In this document: positions 26,452 through 34,598 of the stretch, piece by piece
Layout of the letters: each line of letters begins with the position of its first letter
Position numbering within the stretch: the first letter of the stretch is position 1
NCBI GenBank assembly: GCA_964453645.1
Contig: CAYVRJ010000002.1
Coordinates: 288,380-352,379 of the forward strand
DNA: 64,000 nt
Source of the DNA: CAYVRJ01 sp964453645
GTDB taxonomy: Bacteria; Bacillota; Clostridia; Christensenellales; JAWKQI01
Direction: 5' to 3'
Notes under the pieces: generated by a model
Told to the model about the DNA's origin: nothing
The model's database searches: none
Seen by the model: only the letters and a program-made list of their open reading frames with translations
Translations under genes and position numbers: made by a program

Positions 26452-27252
26452 GCGCAACAGCAAGTGTGCATTTTCAACAATTTGTGAAGAAATTTGCGGA
26501 TTTATCGGAACCGTCCCAGGTTTCTTTGACAAATATATCAAATATTCGATGTTGCCGTTTGGCCCTTTTATGGGGGAGTAATCCAGACTCACAACAAACA
26601 ATCCCAACCCCAGCACAAACGTTATGATATTCTCAATGACCTCCACATGAACGGCCTTGTCCCGCACAACCCCTTTCTTACCCACCTTGTCCTTCCCCGC
26701 CTCAAATTGAGGTTTGATGAGGGCAATGATATCCCCGTCATCACACAAAATGGGCAAAAGCGGTGGAATGAGCAACTGAATGGAGATGAATGCAGCGTCC
26801 ATCACCGCCAACTGTATGTCTGGATCGAACATTTCTTTTGTTAGAAACCGTGCGTTCTGTCGCTCCATCACAACCACTCTGTCATCGTTTCGAAGGGAAA
26901 ATGCCAATTGTCCATATCCCACATCTACTGCATAGACCTTCTTAGCACCATGTTGCAACAGACAATCGGTAAACCCTCCGGTGGATGCACCAACGTCGAT
27001 GCACACCTTGCCTTGCACATCGTATGCAAAGGATTGCAAGCCTTTTTCCAGTTTAAAGCCACCCCTGCTCACGTAGGGGCAAATATCCTCCCGCACTTCA
27101 ATTGTGGATTCATCGCAAACTAAATAAGAAGGTTTATCCCGCTTAGTTCCATCGGCATAAACCCTGCCCGCCAGGATCAACCCCTTTGCCCGCTCTCTGG
27201 ACGAAACGTGTCCGTCCTCAATGAGCACCACATCCAATCTTCGTTTTTCCAC
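26449..27252 (-). CDS. tlyA: TlyA-family rRNA methyltransferase (S4 plus FtsJ-like domains)
   Basis: Predicted 2'-O-methyltransferase of rRNA (TlyA/YqxC family). An N-terminal S4 RNA-binding domain (RLDVVLIEDGHVSSRERAKG) is followed by an FtsJ-like Rossmann domain (CIDVGASTGGFTDCLLQHGA, VMDAAFISIQLL). 267 residues, normal. It starts with GTG 27252, overlapping the oapA stop by one base (TAGTG), behind GGAGAGCGTA. Direct linkage to OLE RNA and oapA matches the neighbourhood seen in other OLE-bearing Firmicutes. Confidence 0.93.
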   Translation of the reverse strand: MEKRRLDVVLIEDGHVSSRERAKGLILAGRVYADGTKRDKPSYLVCDESTIEVREDICPYVSRGGFKLEKGLQSFAYDVQGKVCIDVGASTGGFTDCLLQHGAKKVYAVDVGYGQLAFSLRNDDRVVVMERQNARFLTKEMFDPDIQLAVMDAAFISIQLLIPPLLPILCDDGDIIALIKPQFEAGKDKVGKKGVVRDKAVHVEVIENIITFVLGLGLFVVSLDYSPIKGPNGNIEYLIYLSKKPGTVPINPQISSQIVENAHLLLR

Positions 27253-27788
27253 TACGCTCTCCGAAACAGCGAGAGAAAGTAGCTAATCCCACTGACTATT
27301 TTTTTTGAATGCACCATGGCAAAGTGTTTACCCAATGCTTTTAGGGCAACGGTGACAGCAGCTATGATGGCGGAAACCGCTATTGTCCAGGCAATTTCGT
27401 TATAGGTTGGGTTATCGACAATGAGTTTTGTGACAATCACTGCACCGGCAGCACCGGAGACAATGCCGCAAATGTCGCCAATGACGTCGTTGCAAAAGCT
27501 AGCAACAGAGGCAGCGTTTCTAAGAAGCTTTAGCGCCTGCTTGGCAGCTTTATTTCGTTTGGCAGCCAGGGAAACAAAGGGCACGCTGTCGCAAGTAGAA
27601 AATGCAACGCCGATAATATCAAACACAACGCCAAACAGAACGATGATGAGCAGCACCAACAGGGCAAAGTATAGGGATATCTGCATGGTGAGGTATTGGG
27701 ATACAACGCTGATACTTGCAGATAAAAATAAAGTTATAAAAAAAATTTTAACTGAAAATAACCAAAATGAAGACTTATTATTTGCCAA
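27252..27788 (-). CDS. oapA: OLE RNA-associated membrane protein OapA
   Basis: 178-residue integral membrane protein, very probably OapA, which binds OLE RNA and anchors it at the membrane. Four hydrophobic segments are visible, at about residues 8-30, 36-62, 100-125 and 132-155, the second holding the VVFDIIGVAFS motif. A TTG start at 27788 with GGGAG 6 nt upstream is preferred; the longer reading to 27881 runs into the RNA. Identity rests on membrane topology, size, position directly after a roughly 600-nt structured RNA, and tlyA next in line. Without that context I would call it only a small CNNM/CorB-like membrane protein. Confidence 0.85.
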   Translation of the reverse strand: MANNKSSFWLFSVKIFFITLFLSASISVVSQYLTMQISLYFALLVLLIIVLFGVVFDIIGVAFSTCDSVPFVSLAAKRNKAAKQALKLLRNAASVASFCNDVIGDICGIVSGAAGAVIVTKLIVDNPTYNEIAWTIAVSAIIAAVTVALKALGKHFAMVHSKKIVSGISYFLSLFRRA

Positions 27789-27799
27789 TTTCTTCTCCC

Positions 27800-28403
27800 G
27801 TGTCGCTTGGAAATAGACGGTGGTGATATATCGGGTAGACTTTGCAGCATAAGGTCCGGCAGGATTTCCCCGTACCGCCACTCCCTGTCGCCATAGGAGC
27901 GGTTACCCTTTAAGGCGGACGTCGGCGTGTCGCCATCGCCGCGGCCAGATTGCCTGTATGTGAGCCACACTGTAATCCCCGATATACCTAAAAGTACAGC
28001 CTAGGGGCTTTCCCCCACAGCACCCATCCGGTTTCTATCCTCTTTTGCCCCTTAGGTTTCAAACGGCAATCGCTAAAGCGACTTTCTTGTACTTCAAAAG
28101 CCGCAGCGTATTCCGCTTTTCCCCTAAGCAACTCAAGGCAGGCTACACTGTGCACAGCTTACACCGCACAACAGGTTTAATCCCAACCAGTAGCAAATTG
28201 ATTTGCCACCGCATTGGGTCTCCACGGAAGCTGGGTCATGACGAGGATGCCATTCCAAGCTGCCCAACTCCCTTAACTCCCAGCATCAGCCCAAAGACTG
28301 GGCGTCCTAGAGCCAACACCAGAAACTTCATCGATATGCCCTTTAACGGATTTTTAGCCCCGTCCTCAAAACCGGCAGTACCGACTAGGATACTGCACCA
28401 CCA
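27800..28403 (-). ncRNA. ole: OLE RNA (ornate, large, extremophilic)
   Basis: About 600 nt without a credible protein gene, transcribed from a good promoter straight into oapA. The minus strand is more GC-rich than flanking spacers and rich in stems: a 9-bp long-range helix joins 27827-27835 with 27978-27986, and local hairpins such as GGCG-ACA-CGCC lie between them. Length, strand, position directly before oapA and then tlyA all fit the OLE family. The assignment comes from pattern and context, not from a covariance search; ends are approximate (5' end from the promoter, 3' end set just before the oapA ribosome site). Confidence 0.87.
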
Positions 28404-28409
28404 ATACTA

Positions 28410-28438
28410 ATATTAACTCAAAATTGCCGTACTTTCAA
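28410..28438 (-). promoter_or_regulatory. Promoter for OLE RNA
   Basis: Minus strand TTGAAA, 17-nt spacer, TAATAT. Predicted start near 28403. It faces the SDR promoter head to head across about 10 bp. Confidence 0.7.
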
Positions 28439-28448
28439 TGTTTTTATA

Positions 28449-28477
28449 TTGAAATATTTTTGGCATTAAAGTATAAT
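28449..28477 (+). promoter_or_regulatory. Promoter for the SDR gene
   Basis: TTGAAA, 17-nt spacer, TATAAT; predicted start about 22 nt before ATG 28507. Confidence 0.6.
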
Positions 28478-28506
28478 TTATATTATTTTAGCGATAAGAG
28501 GAATGA

Positions 28507-29322
28507 ATGGATAAACGTATACTACTCATCATCGGCGGTTCTTCGGGTATAGGATATGAATGTGCAAAAATTTTTTCAAATAATAACGAGTTTTGCGTCT
28601 TAGTTTCTTCCCGCACAGCGTGCGATCTTCCCACTGTACACAATTTTTTTATGGATATCACAAGTGATGAATCAATCAAAGAGTCATTTGGCAACATCAT
28701 GGCAAAGTACGGCAGGATTGACATTCTCATCAATTGTGCCGGTTCGGGTATTGGCGGTGCCGTTGAAAACATCCCCTATGAGAACGGAAATTTGTTTCAA
28801 ATGAACATAAACTTTAGTGCACCTGCAAACGTTTGCAAACATGTGGTGCCCTTTATGCGGCAACAAAACGGGGGTAAAATCATAAACGTTGGTTCACTGG
28901 CATCATTCTTTCCCTTGCCCTTTCAAGCCTATTATTCATCCAGCAAGGCAGCACTGAATTCCTTTTCCCTGGCTTTACGGAATGAATTAAAACCATTTCA
29001 CATTTCCGTCTCCTGTGTACATCCTGGGGATACCAAAACCAGCTTTACAGCCAACAGAAAGGTGTTTTTAAATAACAATTATATGGATATGGACATGCGT
29101 TCCATTAAAAAGATGGAAGCAGACGAGCAAAAGGGAATGAGTGCCCACCTTTGTGCAAAATCCATTTATAAACATGCAGTAAAGAAAAATCCACCAGCTA
29201 TGAAAATAATTGGTGGATTTAACAAACTGTTGTATATGCTGTTTAAGTTTATGCCCGCTTCGCTGGTTGTCTTTGCCATGCGAAAGCTCTACTGCCCTAC
29301 TGCCAAACCTTCACGCACTTGA
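28507..29322 (+). CDS. Short-chain dehydrogenase/reductase
   Basis: Classical SDR of 271 residues using NAD(P)H. Cofactor loop GGSSGIGYECA at the N-terminus, NCAG (NNAG variant), an active-site Ser in NVGSLASFF and the YxxxK pair in YSSSK. Substrate unknown; the C-terminal extension (about residues 220-271) is hydrophobic, as in some lipid-acting SDRs. ATG follows GAGG. It is divergent from OLE RNA, and its 3' end overlaps the convergent cyclophilin gene by 26 bp. Confidence 0.9.
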   Translation: MDKRILLIIGGSSGIGYECAKIFSNNNEFCVLVSSRTACDLPTVHNFFMDITSDESIKESFGNIMAKYGRIDILINCAGSGIGGAVENIPYENGNLFQMNINFSAPANVCKHVVPFMRQQNGGKIINVGSLASFFPLPFQAYYSSSKAALNSFSLALRNELKPFHISVSCVHPGDTKTSFTANRKVFLNNNYMDMDMRSIKKMEADEQKGMSAHLCAKSIYKHAVKKNPPAMKIIGGFNKLLYMLFKFMPASLVVFAMRKLYCPTAKPSRT

Positions 29323-29893
29323 TGATAACCGGGTCGATGGGGGTTTGGCCGTTTCTTGGCACATCGGTGACGATTTTATCTGCAATATCCATGCCCTGAT
29401 CAATCATACCAAATGCAGCATATTTACCGTCTAAATCTGGTCTTTCAGTGAGCACAATGAAAAACTGTGTGCTGGCAGAGTTGGGGTCCATTGTGCGCGC
29501 CATAGAGAGTGCACCCCGCACATGCTTGAGGGGATTGTCCACTCCATTTTCTGCAAACTCACCTTTAATGGAGAATCCAGCGTTACCCCTGCCATCCCCA
29601 CTAATGGAACCGCCCTGCAATACAAATCCCTCTACGATTCTATGAATATTTTTCCCCTCATAAAAACCTTCGTTTGCAAGCTTTGCAAAGTTTTCAACGG
29701 AAATCGGTGCGTCCTTTGGAAAGAGTTCCCCGGACAAAGTGCCAAACCCTTCTATCTCAATTTCTACATAAACGGGCTTATTTACATCAATTGTGTTTTC
29801 CATGTCTTCTCCTTTTGCCTCTGGCTGCGTTATTGCTGGAGCACAAGCAATGAGCAGCAACAGGCACAATAACAATAGTGCTAATTTTTTCAT
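29297..29893 (-). CDS. Cyclophilin-type peptidyl-prolyl isomerase, lipoprotein
   Basis: Extracytoplasmic foldase. A lipoprotein signal MKKLALLLLCLLLLIAC with Cys at the lipobox precedes a compact cyclophilin domain (FAKLANEGFYEGKNIHRIV, GFVLQGGS, FFIVLTERPDLDGKYAAFG). ATG 29893 with GGAG is preferred over an in-frame start 4 codons upstream. 198 residues. Transcribed after ligA from the same direction; 3' end overlaps the SDR gene. Confidence 0.93.
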   Translation of the reverse strand: MKKLALLLLCLLLLIACAPAITQPEAKGEDMENTIDVNKPVYVEIEIEGFGTLSGELFPKDAPISVENFAKLANEGFYEGKNIHRIVEGFVLQGGSISGDGRGNAGFSIKGEFAENGVDNPLKHVRGALSMARTMDPNSASTQFFIVLTERPDLDGKYAAFGMIDQGMDIADKIVTDVPRNGQTPIDPVIIKCVKVWQ

Positions 29894-29943
29894 GTGTGAC
29901 TCCATTTTTATTTTAATGTATCACAACAAGTTTCGTTTTGCAA

Positions 29944-31923
29944 TCATTTATTGACCATCTCCAAAAAAGTTTGTTCGTCCAGCACGGGTATGTTTAGGGA
30001 AATGGCTTTTTCTAATTTTGATCCCGCACTTTCTCCCGCCAAAACATAATCCGTCTTTTTACTCACCGAACCCGTGGTCTTGCCCCCCAGTGATTGAATG
30101 AGACTCTCAGCTTCACTGCGGGAGTAATTTTTGAGCGTTCCCGTGACAACAAAGGTTTTGCCAGAAAACTTTCCATCTCCACCGGACTGGTTGTTTTTGG
30201 GCACAACCCCCAATTTCAAAATCTGATCTACAATTTGCAAATTGTGTTCATTTTCAAAGAAGTGAACGATCCCCTTGGCAGTCTCCTCCCCGATATCCCG
30301 TATCTCAATCAACTGTTGAAGAGAGGCCCTCTTAATCTCATGGATGTCTGCAAAGTTTGCACACAAATCCCTTGCTGTTTTTTTACCCACGTTGGGAATA
30401 CCCAGTGCAAAGATAAACGAAGCCAGTTCACAATCCTTGCTCTTTTCAATGGCATTTCGCAAATTCTCAACCTTTTTTTCCTTAAATCCCTCTAAAGTGA
30501 GCAAAACATCGTAATCGATTGTATAAATGTCTGCAATAGTCTCAATATTCAACGCATCGATTAGCGTCTGGGCTGTGGAAACCGAAAAACCTTCAATATT
30601 CATGGCATCTCGGGAAACGAAATGCGTGATCCTTGCAACCAACTGGGGTTTGCAATACAATGAATTGTCGCAAAAGAGATGTGCACCCCGCTCGTTGAGT
30701 TCAAAGCCGCAGGACGGACAAACCCTTGGTTTTTCCACCTCTTTGCTGTCCGGCAGTTCCTTTGCACAACCCAACACCTCGGGGATCACGTCGTTGGATC
30801 TCCTGATAAACACCACGCAGGGCAGCTTAATCTGTTTTCTTTGGATGTCTCCGTAGTTGTTCAGCGTTGCCCGCTCCACGTTCACTCCCCCAATGTCCAC
30901 GCGATTGAGCACTGCGCTGGGAGTTAACTTACCCGTTCTGCCCACTCTCCACTCAATGTCTAGCAACTCCGTGGTCATTTCCTGGGCTTCAAATTTATAG
31001 GCAATAGCCCATCGAGGAAACTTAATGGTGGTACCCAACACTTCTCGGGTTCTAAAATCTGCAATTTTAATCACCATGCCGTCAATGAGAAAATCCAATG
31101 TGCTTCGATTTTCCTCAACTTCCCGTATGGTTTCGAGAATATCATCAAAGGAGGTGAACTTTTTTAAAAAGCTGTTGACGGGAAATCCATTGTCCTTTAA
31201 AAAGTCTATCATGGAGAAATGGTTATGAAATAGAGTTGTATCGTCATAATATCCCACGTTATATACAAAAGCGTTTAACTTCCGCTTGGCAGTTTCAGCA
31301 GTATTTAAATTCCGAAGGGCACCTGCAACGGCGTTGCGAGCGTTTTTTAGCGGTTCCTGTGCGGCTTTGTTATATGATTCCAGCACAGAAAGCTTCATAA
31401 TCCCCTCCCCCTGAACCTCCAACAGGCCAGGAAAGTGAATCTTTTGAGGTATATCCCCAATTGTTTTCACCTGTGCGGTAATGTCTTCGCCCACAGTGCC
31501 ATCCCCTCGGGTAGCCGCACAAATGAGCTGGTTGTTTTCATACGTTAAATTGAGAGTCAGTCCGTCGAATTTGTATTCAAGAGAATATGCAAGGGGAGGC
31601 AGTTCCTCCCCCGTCTCTGCGCTATGTTTTCTGAGCAGCTTCATATTGCGCACTTCCCAGCTCTTTAACTCTTCAATGGTTTTAGCCTTTTCCAAGCTGA
31701 AAAGAGGTGCTAAATGGGTGTGCTTTGTAAAACCGGATAAAATTTCTCCGCCCACTCTTCCAAGGGGCGAATCTTTAAGTACAATTCCTAACTCCCGCTC
31801 TAACTGCTGATATTCGTCGTAGAGTGCATCGTACTCCGCATCGGAAATTTCGGGAGAATCATAGGTATAATACCGCTCTGCATGGTAAACCAGCAGTTCT
31901 TTTAGCTCTAAAAGTCTTTCCAC
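29944..31923 (-). CDS. ligA: NAD-dependent DNA ligase
   Basis: Joins nicks in replication and repair. Adenylation motif KFDG (Lys of EYKFDGLTL), zinc finger CPSCGFELNERG...C, helix-hairpin-helix region and C-terminal BRCT domain (FSGKTFVVTGTLKNYSR). 659 residues, normal. GTG start at 31923 with AAGGAT upstream, 13 nt after pcrA. pcrA-ligA is a conserved Firmicutes pair. Confidence 0.96.
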   Translation of the reverse strand: MERLLELKELLVYHAERYYTYDSPEISDAEYDALYDEYQQLERELGIVLKDSPLGRVGGEILSGFTKHTHLAPLFSLEKAKTIEELKSWEVRNMKLLRKHSAETGEELPPLAYSLEYKFDGLTLNLTYENNQLICAATRGDGTVGEDITAQVKTIGDIPQKIHFPGLLEVQGEGIMKLSVLESYNKAAQEPLKNARNAVAGALRNLNTAETAKRKLNAFVYNVGYYDDTTLFHNHFSMIDFLKDNGFPVNSFLKKFTSFDDILETIREVEENRSTLDFLIDGMVIKIADFRTREVLGTTIKFPRWAIAYKFEAQEMTTELLDIEWRVGRTGKLTPSAVLNRVDIGGVNVERATLNNYGDIQRKQIKLPCVVFIRRSNDVIPEVLGCAKELPDSKEVEKPRVCPSCGFELNERGAHLFCDNSLYCKPQLVARITHFVSRDAMNIEGFSVSTAQTLIDALNIETIADIYTIDYDVLLTLEGFKEKKVENLRNAIEKSKDCELASFIFALGIPNVGKKTARDLCANFADIHEIKRASLQQLIEIRDIGEETAKGIVHFFENEHNLQIVDQILKLGVVPKNNQSGGDGKFSGKTFVVTGTLKNYSRSEAESLIQSLGGKTTGSVSKKTDYVLAGESAGSKLEKAISLNIPVLDEQTFLEMVNK

Positions 31924-31936
31924 AAGCCAATCCTTG

Positions 31937-34141
31937 TTATTTTATTTGCAGGGGAGCAAATGCCAGAAACATCTTCTTTTCACCCTGATCAAAAAAGTCT
32001 ACTAAAGCTATTTTTTCTTTTCCCTCACCGTTTATACTCTTAATCACACCTTCTCCAAACTTTTGATGATACACATTCGTTCCAATACTGTAATTGGAAG
32101 TAGAATTGTGTTTCGCATCACTCACCGTTTGGGTACGGCGGAATTCCGCAAAACTCACAGCAGGGCGCTTGTTCCGCTCGGCCCGCTGGGCCACGTCAAA
32201 CTTTGGTGGTTTGTCCTCAATATAATTGATCATTTCCCCCGGAATCTCATCCAAGAACATGGACCGCTCCCGGGTCTCCACGCTGAACCCTGCGCTGCTT
32301 TGACGCTTGTAGCTCATGCGGGATTTGGCGTGGGTTAAGAATAACTTTTTCTTTGCCCTGGTAATTCCAACGTAGCAGAGGCGCCTTTCTTCCTCAATGC
32401 CGGTGTCTCCGCTCATAGAGTGGGGTAAAAGCTGATTCTCCAACCCTGCAATAAAGACGTTGTCGAACTCCAAACCCTTTGCGCTGTGTAGTGTCATCAG
32501 CGAAATTTTTCCCTGCTCTGCACCCACCGAATCTACATCGCTAATCAGCGAGCTTCGCTCCAGAAAATCCAGCAGGTTCCCCTCGGGGTTTTCCACTTCA
32601 AACTGTGCAGACATATTTAAGAATTCATTTAAGTTGTTGAGCCTGTCCTGGGCTTCGGGGGTGCCCTCCTGCTTCAGGGAATCAAAATAACCCGAAACAG
32701 ACAGAACCCTGTCCACAAATTGGGAGACCGAATACGAATCCATATCCCCGGACAACTGTTCGATCAGCGCAACAAACTTCATCACCACGCCACTCAAGCG
32801 AACGCCTAAGAAACTCTCGGAATTCCTTGAAGCATCCATGAGGGATATTCCGTTGTTTATGGCATACTCGGACAGCTTTGCCACCGTTGCACTGCCGATT
32901 CCTCGCTTGGGTTCGTTGATAATGCGCATAAAACTCATATCTGCTCTGGGGTTTAAGATGAGGTTGAGATATGCAATAATGTCTTTTATTTCCTTGCGGT
33001 CGTAAAACCCCATGCCCCCGTATATGCGGTAAGGCATACCCCGTCTTTTTAACTCATCCTCGATGACACGGGATTGGGAGTTGGTGCGGTACAGAATGGC
33101 GATGTCGTCGTAACTCTCTCCGCTCTGTGCAAGCTCGCTGCACGTGCGCACAATAAACTCCGCTTCTTTAAATTCGCTCATGGCAGCAAACTCTGTGGGT
33201 ATATCCCCCTTGGGTCTGCTGGTGTAGAGATTCTTTGCCTTGCGCTTGGTATTGTTGGCAATGACTTTGTTTGCAATATCCAAAATTCCCTGATGGGAGC
33301 GATAATTTTCCTCGAGGTAAATGGTGGTCACATTTTCGAAGTCCCGTTCAAATTCTAGGATGTTGCGAATGTTTGCACCTCTGAACGAATAAATGGACTG
33401 GTCGTCATCCCCCACCACAAATAAATTTTTATGATGTGAAGACATCAGCCGAACGATGCCGTACTGAACGCTGTTTGTATCCTGATACTCGTCGATCATG
33501 ATATACTTAAACCGCTTGCTGTAGTTTTCCAGCACATCGGGGCAAGTTTCCAAGAGTTGTAATGTTTTTAACAATAAATCGTCAAAATCCAGTGCATTGT
33601 TTTCTTTTAAACGCTTTTCATACTCTCCATAAACCACAGAGAGTTCAAAATCGTTCTCTTCGGCAGGATATGCATTTGCAAACTCCGCAGGTGATACATT
33701 TGCATTCTTCGCATTGCTAATGATATACTTCACCGACTTGGGGCTCAACACCTTTGGGTCGATGTTGTACTTGGGTAAAATCTCTTTTAACAAGGATAGG
33801 GCATTTCCTTCATCGTATATGGAAAAAGTTTTGTCATACCCTATTTTGTCGATATGAACCCGAAGGATGCGGGCACATATCGAGTGAAAAGTACCCACCC
33901 ACATTTTAGAGATATCGGGGCAGATTTGCTGTATGCGCTCTTTCATCTCGTTAGCTGCTTTGTTTGTGAAAGTCAGTGCCAAAATGGCATACGGAGGCAC
34001 ACCCATATCCAGAATATGAGCTGTGCGCATAGTGAGCACCCGGGTCTTGCCCGATCCTGCTCCTGCAAGTACTAAGACAGCACCTTCTGTTGTGGTTACT
34101 GCTTTTTGTTGGTTGTCATTCAAATTTGTAATATCAATCAT
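31937..34141 (-). CDS. pcrA: ATP-dependent DNA helicase PcrA (UvrD family)
   Basis: 3'-5' SF1A helicase for repair and plasmid replication. Motifs I (AGAGSGKTRVLTMR), II (DEYQDTN), III (GDDDQSIYSFRGA) and the later LMTLHSAKGLEFDNVFIAG and RRLCYVGITRAK are all intact. 734 residues, normal. ATG 34141 overlaps the yerC stop by 8 nt. Operon yerC-pcrA-ligA. Confidence 0.96.
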   Translation of the reverse strand: MIDITNLNDNQQKAVTTTEGAVLVLAGAGSGKTRVLTMRTAHILDMGVPPYAILALTFTNKAANEMKERIQQICPDISKMWVGTFHSICARILRVHIDKIGYDKTFSIYDEGNALSLLKEILPKYNIDPKVLSPKSVKYIISNAKNANVSPAEFANAYPAEENDFELSVVYGEYEKRLKENNALDFDDLLLKTLQLLETCPDVLENYSKRFKYIMIDEYQDTNSVQYGIVRLMSSHHKNLFVVGDDDQSIYSFRGANIRNILEFERDFENVTTIYLEENYRSHQGILDIANKVIANNTKRKAKNLYTSRPKGDIPTEFAAMSEFKEAEFIVRTCSELAQSGESYDDIAILYRTNSQSRVIEDELKRRGMPYRIYGGMGFYDRKEIKDIIAYLNLILNPRADMSFMRIINEPKRGIGSATVAKLSEYAINNGISLMDASRNSESFLGVRLSGVVMKFVALIEQLSGDMDSYSVSQFVDRVLSVSGYFDSLKQEGTPEAQDRLNNLNEFLNMSAQFEVENPEGNLLDFLERSSLISDVDSVGAEQGKISLMTLHSAKGLEFDNVFIAGLENQLLPHSMSGDTGIEEERRLCYVGITRAKKKLFLTHAKSRMSYKRQSSAGFSVETRERSMFLDEIPGEMINYIEDKPPKFDVAQRAERNKRPAVSFAEFRRTQTVSDAKHNSTSNYSIGTNVYHQKFGEGVIKSINGEGKEKIALVDFFDQGEKKMFLAFAPLQIK

Positions 34142-34421
34142 CTTTTGGAATCCTATTTAATACCATTTCGTATCCTCCCGAGCCGTAGTGCATACATTTG
34201 TTCACCCTGCTAATTGTTGCTGTGGATATTCCTGTTGACTCGGATATTTCGTGAATCGTTCGCTTTTCCTTTAGCATTTGTGCCACTTTGAGCCGTTGGG
34301 CAATGGCTGTCAATTCAGAGATGGTACATATATCTTCGAAAAACATATAACATTCGTCTTCCGTTTTTAAGCTGAGTACCGACTGAAAAAAACGTGAAAG
34401 TTCGGGTGATCTGAGATCCAT
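34134..34421 (-). CDS. yerC: YerC/YecD-type TrpR-like DNA-binding protein
   Basis: 95-residue repressor-like protein of the TrpR superfamily. The helix-turn-helix is visible in AQRLKVAQMLKEKRTIHEIS and STGISTATISRVNKCMHYGSGG. ATG 34421 is preferred to the TTG four codons earlier because GGAGG is right upstream. In Firmicutes it is often beside pcrA; its ligand is unknown. A TTGGAA-17-TATAGA promoter-like pair lies upstream. Confidence 0.88.
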   Translation of the reverse strand: MDLRSPELSRFFQSVLSLKTEDECYMFFEDICTISELTAIAQRLKVAQMLKEKRTIHEISESTGISTATISRVNKCMHYGSGGYEMVLNRIPKDD

Positions 34422-34546
34422 ACTTTCCTCCAAATAATCTATATTAGTATAGTATCACATTTCCAATCAGAAATAAAGCCTTATTTACGGCTTTTCCTAT
34501 ATAATTAAACAAAACATAAACGATCTGTGAAAATATTCGCACACAT

Positions 34547-34575
34547 TTGACAAAAAACACCTCATATCTTATGAT
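34547..34575 (+). promoter_or_regulatory. Promoter for the SH3/endonuclease-like gene
   Basis: TTGACA, 17-nt spacer, TATGAT, ending 23 nt before ATG 34599. Confidence 0.65.
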
Positions 34576-34598
34576 GAATTGCAAGGGGGGATATGACT

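Noticed and set aside
27734..28410. Short open frames within the OLE region (for example 28045-28410 on plus, 27734-27970 on minus)
   Set aside because: They lack ribosome sites and known motifs, and the strand, structure and context fit a non-coding RNA.
34480..34500. Small AAAGCC/GGCTTT hairpin upstream of the EEP gene as a terminator
   Set aside because: Only 6 bp, and no gene reads into it in a sensible direction.
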